The notes under the pieces: generated by a model | What the model saw: the letters and a program-made list of their open reading frames with translations, nothing else | Databases searched by the model: none | What the model was told of the DNA's origin: nothing | Shown: one piece after another, positions 57,375 to 64,000 of the stretch | How positions within the stretch are numbered: position 1 is the stretch's first letter | Layout: each line of letters begins with the position of its first letter | Position numbers and translations under genes: made by a program | From: Nitrosomonas sp. | GTDB taxonomy: Bacteria > Pseudomonadota > Gammaproteobacteria > Burkholderiales > Nitrosomonadaceae | Assembly (NCBI GenBank): GCA_020446045.1 | Contig: JAGRFM010000004.1 | Coordinates: forward strand, 17,330 to 81,329 | Direction: 5' to 3' | DNA length: 64,000 bases

Positions 57375-58688
57375 ATGTTAAATCAAGTTTTCCCTCAACA
57401 AATACAACCACAAGTCCAATCGTCTGGGCAAGGAAAAAATGATAATGTTCATTCAAACAAATCTGAATCAGAGCAGTTTGATAATATTTTGTCACGTGAA
57501 ATTTCAGCAAAGGAATCAACATCAGCTACTGAAACGAAAAAGGATGCATCCGACAGGAATAATAAGTCGGAAGAAACATCTACTGTTTCTGAGAAGGCAA
57601 ACACTGACAATACTACTGATGCAGCACATACCAATGAATCAGCTGAGACGAATGTAACGGCAACCACAACCACAACCACAACCACAACCACAACCACAAT
57701 CAACAAGTCAGCTGACAACACGCATGCTGCAAATGGAGTGGAAAATCAGCAACTTCAGGGGGCTCAGGTAACATTTACAGAAAATAGTATCAGTGTCGAA
57801 ATAATGCCGCCATTTGCACCTGCAGAAAATTCAACGGTGTTAAAGACTCAAGTTGGACTAAATGATAAAAGTACAGGGATTATGCCAGGCCTTGGGTTAG
57901 CCACCAGCGCATTGATGCAACCTATTCAGGCTGGTTTGCAGCAAGGTTCCATGCAAGATCTGGCTAATGGTGGAAATAATCCATGGCTGGCGTTGCAAGC
58001 TGGACATTCCGGTGACAAATCGGAGTTATCGTCATTCGATGCGGAGAACGGAAGAAATATATTTTCTCGAATAGGAGAAATTGATTCGTCTATAAACGCC
58101 GATTCCGAAATATTTTCCCGAATAGGAGAAATTGACTCGTCTATAAACGCCGATTCCGACATGCCGCAATATATCGGTCAGCCCGGCCTGAATGGCGTAA
58201 CACATAGTGCAAATCAATCTGCACTGCAAACAGCTTCGCACTCCGTCAGTTTGGACACTCAAATGGGACAACCCAAATGGGGTAATGACTTTGCACAGAA
58301 AATTGTATGGCTTGCGCATCAACAGCATCAGGTCGCAGAGCTTAAACTGAACCCGGCGCATTTGGGGCCAGTTGAAATTATGTTGAGTCTTGGTGGAGAT
58401 AATGGAACACAGGCGGCAGCGCAATTTGTATCACCGCATCTGGCAGTGCGTGAGGCGATTGAAGCTGCGTTGCCCCGGTTGCGCGAGATGATGGCGGAGA
58501 GCGGGATTCAATTAGGTGATGTAATGGTGGGTGCCGAGTCATTTCAGCACAATGACAAAGGAGAACAATATGGGCATCAGCATGCCAGACACTCAAATCA
58601 AATTGGCGGTCAGGATGAGCCAAATGCCGTTGTTGATGCGCGACTTGTTTCAACCAGACACAACGGAATCGTCAACACATTTGCTTGA
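57375..58688 (+). CDS. fliK: Flagellar hook-length control protein FliK
   Basis: The 437-residue protein has a polar, Thr/Ser/Asn-rich N-terminal ruler part and a conserved C-terminal FliK domain with LKLNPAHLGPVEIMLSL (about 318-400). It sets hook length and switches export specificity. The ruler part contains a (CAACCA)6 array and a 51-bp tandem duplication, listed separately. It ends 15 bases before the convergent sensor kinase. Confidence 0.9.
   Translation: MLNQVFPQQIQPQVQSSGQGKNDNVHSNKSESEQFDNILSREISAKESTSATETKKDASDRNNKSEETSTVSEKANTDNTTDAAHTNESAETNVTATTTTTTTTTTTTINKSADNTHAANGVENQQLQGAQVTFTENSISVEIMPPFAPAENSTVLKTQVGLNDKSTGIMPGLGLATSALMQPIQAGLQQGSMQDLANGGNNPWLALQAGHSGDKSELSSFDAENGRNIFSRIGEIDSSINADSEIFSRIGEIDSSINADSDMPQYIGQPGLNGVTHSANQSALQTASHSVSLDTQMGQPKWGNDFAQKIVWLAHQQHQVAELKLNPAHLGPVEIMLSLGGDNGTQAAAQFVSPHLAVREAIEAALPRLREMMAESGIQLGDVMVGAESFQHNDKGEQYGHQHARHSNQIGGQDEPNAVVDARLVSTRHNGIVNTFA
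57661..57696 (+). repeat. Hexanucleotide (CAACCA)6 array inside fliK
   Basis: Six perfect copies of caacca encode a run of Thr residues. Copy-number change would add or remove two residues per unit without breaking the frame. Confidence 0.9.
58059..58160 (+). repeat. 51-bp tandem duplication inside fliK
   Basis: Two units (58059-58109 and 58110-58160) differ at only three bases. Each encodes the 17-residue word IFSRIGEIDSSINADS plus Glu or Asp. It lengthens the ruler region. Confidence 0.9.
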
Positions 58689-58703
58689 ATTTTTCGGGGC
58701 AAA

Positions 58704-60005
58704 TTAAATTTTGCTTGATTGTATTTGAGATGGAAAAATAATACGAAAAGTTGTTCCGTGGCCGACCTGGCTCTCAACGTTAATTCGCCAGCCGTAATGG
58801 TTGCAGATTCGCTTAACGATCGGGAGCCCAATTCCGAGGCCATCTACACGGGTGGTGCCACGAAAGAAACGCTCAAATAACAAGGGCAGGAAAGCAGGCT
58901 CAATACCCATGCCAGTATCTATGATTGATAGAATACCATTGTTGTAATCCACCCGGATAAAGCCTTCATCGGTATATTGAATCGCATTGCGCAGCAGATT
59001 TGTGAGTGCTGTATGCAGTGCTTGGCGGTTCAGGTGAATGATTACATCCGGCTGGATATTAATAATTAATTTCAGTTTTTTGCGATGAATTTCAGGATAA
59101 TGTGGTTCAACTGCATCGTTGACACATTCGGCAATGGCTACAGGTTCCATTACCCCCAGTGCTTGTTCCCGCGCAAGAAATAATAAAGCTTGAAGTTGTT
59201 CGCCCATTCGGGTTGTCGCTGATTCGATTCTTTTAATACGCAATCGAATTTTGTCGGACAAATCAGGCTCTGAATCCAGCAATTCACAACTGGTTAAGAT
59301 GGTGGTAACCGGTGTTCTCAGTTCATGACTGATATTGGCGGTAAATTCCTGTTCTCTCTGGAGCATGCGGCGTATCCGATTCTGATAGCCATCCAGTGCG
59401 GATGCCAATTGGGCCACCTCGTTATCCATGTCGGATTTCATTAAAGGTACTCCCTGGACGTCGCCGGGGGCGAGTAGTTTTACTCTTTCGGCAAGATCGG
59501 TCACCTGTTTAACCAGTACGCCCGCCAATACGTAACCCACAATAAAGGCTATCGCAACAACAGCTACCCACGACAGTAATATCAATAAACGTAATTCACT
59601 TAATCGCTTGTTATGCAAAATGGCTCGATACGCCACGACAAACTTGACATCTTCAATGGTTTGCACCAGGACATAAATATCTTCAAAATCATAGTAAACC
59701 CGGTGGTAACCGTTATTTAATCCACGATAATAAGAAGGAACATGCAATTCATCATCGACATGATGAATAACATAACTTTTCAGATGCGAGCCGATTTGAG
59801 AATAAAAATCCGAGTGTTTGCGGTAACGGTGAACCAAGTGATCCATTTCCATTTTGATCACTTGTCTGATATGGTCATGTTCAATATTGTCGGAGATTAC
59901 ATAGAGAATAACGCCTAATGTGCCGACAGTGATAATACAGAAATTTGCCAGTGCATTCGCGACACGCAGGCGCAAGCCATGTTCAATTCTAAGTAGCTTA
60001 ATCAC
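58704..60005 (-). CDS. Sensor histidine kinase
   Basis: The 433-residue protein has two membrane helices (about 18-38 and 140-162) enclosing a periplasmic domain of about 100 residues. A HAMP, an H-box with phospho-accepting His227 (NISHELRTP) and a complete ATPase domain (NLLRNAIQYT, DTGMGI, GLGIGLPIVK) follow. Its layout is like QseC/PmrB kinases. It overlaps the response regulator by 8 bases and surely works with it. The signal is unknown. Confidence 0.92.
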   Translation of the reverse strand: MIKLLRIEHGLRLRVANALANFCIITVGTLGVILYVISDNIEHDHIRQVIKMEMDHLVHRYRKHSDFYSQIGSHLKSYVIHHVDDELHVPSYYRGLNNGYHRVYYDFEDIYVLVQTIEDVKFVVAYRAILHNKRLSELRLLILLSWVAVVAIAFIVGYVLAGVLVKQVTDLAERVKLLAPGDVQGVPLMKSDMDNEVAQLASALDGYQNRIRRMLQREQEFTANISHELRTPVTTILTSCELLDSEPDLSDKIRLRIKRIESATTRMGEQLQALLFLAREQALGVMEPVAIAECVNDAVEPHYPEIHRKKLKLIINIQPDVIIHLNRQALHTALTNLLRNAIQYTDEGFIRVDYNNGILSIIDTGMGIEPAFLPLLFERFFRGTTRVDGLGIGLPIVKRICNHYGWRINVESQVGHGTTFRIIFPSQIQSSKI

Positions 60006-60675
60006 GGATAGTCAGGCAATATCCAATGCCATGTACTGTCTCGATAGGGTCATAACCACCGGCTTTTAACAAAGCACGGCGTAAAACATGCATGTGGCTG
60101 CGCAGTGTGTCACTGGTTTCCTGCATATCTTCCCAGGCTTCTGATTCCAGTTCTTTTCGACTGAAAACACGTCCGGGCTCACTCATCATCAATGCCAGCA
60201 GACGAACACATTTTGGGGGCAGTTTGACGTCATTGTCTTCAAAACGTATTGAAAAGGTTTTGGGGTCGTAGGTCAATTTGCCAACTTCAAGAGTTCGGCT
60301 TGCAACTTTACCTGAATGGCGCTTATGTAGTGCATTTAAGCGCGCTTCAACTTCCTTGAGTGCAAATGGTTTTACCAGATAATCATCCGCTCCGTTTTCA
60401 AAACCGATGAGTTTGTCTTCCAGTGTATCCCGTGCAGTCAGCATAAGAATCGGCGTATCAATTCGTAATTCCATTCTCAGTTTCTGGCAAAGCGCCAATC
60501 CATTCATGCCGGGCAGGCCCAGATCAAGCAAAATGGCGTCAAATTGTTGGGTGACCGCCAAGTGAAGTCCTTCCGCTCCGTCAGCGGCAGCATCCACACT
60601 GTGTCCGTGTGATTCTAGAAAATCATAAAGATTAGCGGCTATGGCCATATCATCTTCAATGATCAAGACATGCAC
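59998..60675 (-). CDS. OmpR-family response regulator
   Basis: The 225-residue protein has a receiver domain with Asp51 (LLDLGLPGMNG) and a C-terminal winged helix. It resembles QseB/PmrA regulators. It is the first gene of the pair with the downstream kinase. Target genes cannot be read here. Confidence 0.93.
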   Translation of the reverse strand: MHVLIIEDDMAIAANLYDFLESHGHSVDAAADGAEGLHLAVTQQFDAILLDLGLPGMNGLALCQKLRMELRIDTPILMLTARDTLEDKLIGFENGADDYLVKPFALKEVEARLNALHKRHSGKVASRTLEVGKLTYDPKTFSIRFEDNDVKLPPKCVRLLALMMSEPGRVFSRKELESEAWEDMQETSDTLRSHMHVLRRALLKAGGYDPIETVHGIGYCLTIRD

Positions 60676-60724
60676 GGCAATACCTTTTTATATTAAATCC
60701 TGACGGATACCCCAATTTGGGATA

Positions 60725-61786
60725 TTAATGATACTGGCGGCTTAGTGTATGAACGGCTTCGACCAATGCAGCAGCATTTTCCGGAGGCGTAAACTGAGAT
60801 ATACCATGACCCAGGTTAAATACATGACCGGAACCATTTCCGTAGCTGGACAGTATTTTATCTACTTCCTTGCTGATGACCGCTGGAGAGGCAAATAAAA
60901 TTGAAGGATCGAGATTGCCTTGTAGAGCAACCTTTTCACCTACTCGGCGACGTGCTTCACCAATATCGATGGTCCAATCCAGTCCTACTGCATCACAGCT
61001 AATTTCAGCAATCGACTCCAACCATAATCCCCCCCCTTTAGTGAATACGATATTGGGAATACGTAAATTATCTTTTTGTTTGATAAGCCCATCGATAATC
61101 TGGTGTATATAGCGTAAAGAGAATTCACGATAAGCTGAATGTGACAATGCGCCGCCCCAGGTGTCAAAAATCATGATGGCCTGTGCACCGGAATCGATCT
61201 GTGCATTGAGATAAGTTGTCACAGCCTGTGCATTTTTATCCAATATCCGGTGTAACAAATCAGGTCGGTCATACAGCATGGTCTTGATTTCACGGAAATC
61301 GGTTCCGCCGCGTCCTTCAACCATATAGCAGGCCAATGTAAAAGGGCTGCCAGAAAATCCGATTAAAGGAACTCGATTATTTAATGCTTTCCTTATTTCA
61401 GCTACGGCATCCATGACATAGCGCAAATCAGTATTCGGATCGGGAATATTTAAGTTGTTGATAGCTTGTTCATCCCTGAGCGGGCGTTCAAACATTGGCC
61501 CCTCACCTTGGGCAAAATAAAGGCCAAGGCCCATCGCATCGGGTATGGTTAGAATGTCTGAAAACAATATCGCCGCATCCAGAGGAAAACGCTCCAACGG
61601 TTGCAGTGTTACTTCAGTAGCTAAAGACGGTGTTTTGCACAAAGTCAGGAAATCACCGGCGCGTGCACGGGTTTCGTTATATTCCTGCAAATAACGTCCC
61701 GCTTGTCGCATCATCCAGATAGGCGTGTATTCAACGGGTTGTTTTAGCAAAGCACGTAAAAAAATGTCATTTTTAAGATTTGTCAT
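60725..61786 (-). CDS. hemE: Uroporphyrinogen decarboxylase
   Basis: The 353-residue enzyme converts uroporphyrinogen III to coproporphyrinogen III. Family motifs [15 protein letters not shown] (near the N-terminus) and [16 protein letters not shown] are intact. It lies 49 bases upstream of the two-component genes on the same strand but is probably a separate unit. Confidence 0.96.
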   Translation of the reverse strand: MTNLKNDIFLRALLKQPVEYTPIWMMRQAGRYLQEYNETRARAGDFLTLCKTPSLATEVTLQPLERFPLDAAILFSDILTIPDAMGLGLYFAQGEGPMFERPLRDEQAINNLNIPDPNTDLRYVMDAVAEIRKALNNRVPLIGFSGSPFTLACYMVEGRGGTDFREIKTMLYDRPDLLHRILDKNAQAVTTYLNAQIDSGAQAIMIFDTWGGALSHSAYREFSLRYIHQIIDGLIKQKDNLRIPNIVFTKGGGLWLESIAEISCDAVGLDWTIDIGEARRRVGEKVALQGNLDPSILFASPAVISKEVDKILSSYGNGSGHVFNLGHGISQFTPPENAAALVEAVHTLSRQYH

Positions 61787-62368
61787 TCGGGCAAGCCTGT
61801 ATTTATTTTTATTGGATTTAATCCGGGTGAAAAGTATAAAAGAAGAGCAACGCTATACAGCACAATTTTATTACCCAACTTTTTCAAAATTTCTTTGTGA
61901 TCATTATTATACTACTATGATCTCGAAAAATAGATTATCCAGGTAAAAATGTAACGATAGTCCTGGATTTGTTGAGTTTCTAATATAGATATTTTGATTC
62001 AGATTAGTCAGCCAGGGAGACGCGAAAAACCCTGACTGACAGGGAAAAAGATGCAAAATCCACTTTCACCCAAAACTAAAATAAAAAGGCAAAATTGTTG
62101 AAGTTATTAAAAGAGAGGTTTTAACTTATGTTATCTTAAGTTAGATTGACATAAATTGCAATTTAGTAGAAGCTATAAGCGAAACTAATGTTTTTTTATA
62201 AAATCAATATGTTTGCCTGACGTGCAAATAAGTGTAAAACAATGCGGTGTTAGTAACTCCAAAAATGAAGCATATATTCCACTGCGTTGTAGTCAAGAGA
62301 ATTAAATTTGATAATAATTTATGGGGTGTGTGACCGAATTACTTTAACCAATTTGTAAAGGAAGAAGT
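61787..62368. other. 582-bp intergenic region with one hairpin
   Basis: This stretch separates hemE from the pseudogene and must hold both promoters. The only clear structure is a hairpin at 62007-62040 (gtcag-c-caggg paired with ccctg-a-ctgac around a 12-base loop). No reading frame of coding quality and no riboswitch pattern is seen. Confidence 0.4.
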
Positions 62369-63287
62369 ATGGCTACTTTTACTGTTTATGATCCTACGGT
62401 GCATTTATTTGAATCTTTGCCGGGGGCGCTAATGTCGCCTGCTTTGGGGATTTCAATTGATGTTTCCAGTATTCACTTAAGTATGGTGAAGCGACTGACT
62501 TCGACAGCTTTGATCTTGAAACGCCTGTTTTGAGTTGCTTACAAAGGCTTCATTATCGTTTTATGATGGCAGCATAGCAGAACTTGGAATTGGTGCAGGT
62601 TTGTTTCTGACATCAGGTGATGCTGATCCGACGAGAACAAATACTGATTCCGGCTACGGTCTGATTCTGGATCTATCTGAAAGCGATGCAGATTTTACCA
62701 ATTACGCTAATACAGCATTTCCTGATGCCGGTTTGACGTTGACGACATTGGGCACAGATGAGAATGATTCTCTTGCACAAAGTAATGAATTTAATGAAAT
62801 CTTTGAGCATGGCGACGGTAATGATAATGTGGTGGGTAGTCTTGGAGATGATGTTTTAATGGAGGGAATGGTTTCGATGCGGCCATTTTTAGCGGGGATT
62901 TTTTTGCAATAGAGTTTGGCGAATACACCCAGTGGAAATACCGTCGGCGGTCCGGATGGCAATGGTGTGTTGGTAGAAATTGAGTTCGCATGGTTTGGGA
63001 AAGACTTATTTGCACTCGATACTCAAGCGGAGGACGCAACATATAATACTTATGCGTTATTACACGCTGCATTTGACACAGCGCCAACTACGGGGCAATT
63101 GAGTCAATGGATTGTTCAGGAAATGACCGGGGTCAATGCTGCAGCACTTGCCCAGAACATGATTGATACATTGGCGCCAGGCATTTCTAATGAGATCTTG
63201 ATTACGCATATTTTTAAGACGGTTGCAGGCATAACGCCAACGCAAGTACAGGTTGAAAAATTATCCGCACTGAATAGGGCCGGGTAA
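62369..63287 (+). pseudogene. Frameshifted RTX/choice-of-anchor-like secreted protein
   Basis: The ATG at 62369 has a good ribosome binding site (aaggaag) and starts MATFTVYDPT. The protein sequence then moves between frames near 62480, 62535 and 62870-62915. Pieces include LGIGAGLFLTSGDADPT (choice-of-anchor L-like), HGDGNDNVVGSLGDDVL (calcium-binding nonapeptide-like) and a C-terminal helical part resembling DUF4214. At least three frameshifts make it non-functional if the sequence is right. It may have been a type I-secreted adhesin-like protein. Confidence 0.7.
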
Positions 63288-63473
63288 TACATTTCCAATG
63301 CAGGACGATCTTTTTGCATTTGCTTCTCAGCTTGAGCTCAATACGAATGAATTGACTTCAATTGTATGTGCTCCATTAGCACTTATTTGAGCTTTTTTGT
63401 TTAGCGTGTGCTGATGTGTACCAGGTTGATTATTATAAATACAGACTAAACAACATAACACACCAATAAAACA

Positions 63474-63511
63474 GGCGCTTGGCAAGTTACTATTTTTGCC
63501 AAACGCCTGTG
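63474..63511 (-). terminator. Intrinsic terminator of the chemoreceptor gene
   Basis: A 14-position stem (acaggcgcttggca with tgccaaacgcctgt, one mismatch) lies 26 bases beyond the stop of the minus-strand chemoreceptor gene. It is followed on that strand by a T-rich tract. Confidence 0.75.
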
Positions 63512-63536
63512 TTGTTTTAGTGCCGATGTATATTGT

Positions 63537-64000
63537 TTAATTCGCATCCTCCTGCTTGAACTGGTGCGCTAATCCCGTCAGCAGTTTGACTTTTTGTGTC
63601 ATTGCTTCACTTGCGGCGGCTGATTCTTCTACCAGGGCAGCGTTTTGTTGGGTTGTTTCGTCGATTTGCGCGACAGCCTGGTTGATTTGCTCAATACCGT
63701 TGGCTTGCTCCTGGCAGGATTCCGAGATCTCGGCAACAATTTCCGATACTTTCTTGACGCTTTCGGTAATCATTCTGAGCGCTTCGCCGGATTCGTTGAC
63801 GAGTCTGGAGCCGCTCTCGACTTTGGCGACACTGTCATTAATCAGTACTTTGATCTGTTTGGCTGAATCGGCGCTGCGCCCGGCCAGGTTACGCACTTCA
63901 TTGGCGACTACCGCAAACCCGCGTCCCTGTTCACCCGCTCTTGCTGCTTCAACGGCTGCGTTGAGCGCCAGCAGATTGGTCTGAAAAGCAATGCTGTCGA
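63537..64000 (-). CDS. Methyl-accepting chemotaxis protein, C-terminal part
   Basis: The frame runs off the right edge of the window. The visible 154 codons hold the signalling hairpin tip ([20 protein letters not shown], then [18 protein letters not shown]) and the C-terminal coiled coil with adaptation-like Glu/Gln sites. The sensory part lies outside. There is no C-terminal CheR-binding pentapeptide. It signals to the flagellar motor through CheA. Confidence 0.93.
   Translation of the reverse strand, partial: DSIAFQTNLLALNAAVEAARAGEQGRGFAVVANEVRNLAGRSADSAKQIKVLINDSVAKVESGSRLVNESGEALRMITESVKKVSEIVAEISESCQEQANGIEQINQAVAQIDETTQQNAALVEESAAASEAMTQKVKLLTGLAHQFKQEDAN

Noticed and set aside
57449-57721. 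A Val-rich minus-strand frame in fliK
   Set aside because: It is the antisense reading of the (CAACCA)6 array.
58059-58160. Possible CRISPR-like repeat
   Set aside because: Only two adjacent in-frame units within fliK with no spacers; it is a coding tandem duplication.

Overview
The window looks like a chromosomal segment of a motile, chemolithotroph-like betaproteobacterium, probably Nitrosomonas or a near relative. This is inferred from gene content and order: the dusB-fis-purH-purD string, the lptC-lptA-lptB-rpoN-hpf-ptsN-hprK string, ubiH and ubiX, and an AT-leaning housekeeping composition. No rRNA gene or complete tRNA gene is present to settle the species.

Layout. (1) 1-3791: a trehalose-recycling pair, a fused beta-phosphoglucomutase/trehalose-6-phosphate phosphatase and a GH65 disaccharide phosphorylase. 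(2) 3827-16013: a candidate defence island inserted at the 3' end of zapD. It is bounded by 16-bp direct repeats. It carries a 1415-residue membrane-associated P-loop ATPase of unknown function and a type I restriction-modification operon (hsdM-hsdS-HEPN gene-hsdR). Relics of its mobility are an integrase stump, shared short end motifs and a decayed initiator-tRNA fragment. hsdR carries an in-frame stop, and the HEPN gene sits where prrC sits in EcoprrI. (3) 15998-16768: zapD. (4) 16974-17213: a 240-bp element with perfect 19-bp terminal inverted repeats. (5) 17213-23964: a complete Wadjet type I system (jetA-B-C-D) directly behind the purine operon. (6) 24029-29631: purD, purH, fis, dusB and ubiH. 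(7) 30214-37702: an ankyrin protein, a Sel1 lipoprotein, ubiX, and the hprK/ptsN/hpf/rpoN/lptB/lptA/lptC cluster. (8) 38037-44907: nadA, a Ycf46-like AAA ATPase, a Lpp-like lipoprotein near an L,D-transpeptidase, and a large GGDEF-EAL protein. (9) 45592-51011: a BCCT transporter, an exported MsrB behind a nested palindrome, umuDC, and a GAF/HD-GYP protein. (10) 51107-58688: flagellar genes fliE, a natural fliF-fliG fusion, fliH, fliI, fliJ and fliK. (11) 58704-61786: a two-component system and hemE. (12) 62369 to the end: a frameshifted RTX/choice-of-anchor-like pseudogene and the C-terminal end of a chemoreceptor.

How the parts work together. zapD is bracketed by two anti-mobile-element modules, the island on one side and Wadjet on the other, so this looks like a defence hotspot. 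Three cyclic-di-GMP or chemotaxis proteins (GGDEF-EAL, HD-GYP, chemoreceptor) lie around the flagellar cluster. The strongest points for follow-up are the single-polypeptide FliF-FliG, the HEPN protein inside the hsd operon with its nonsense-mutated hsdR, and the uncharacterised ATPase beside them.
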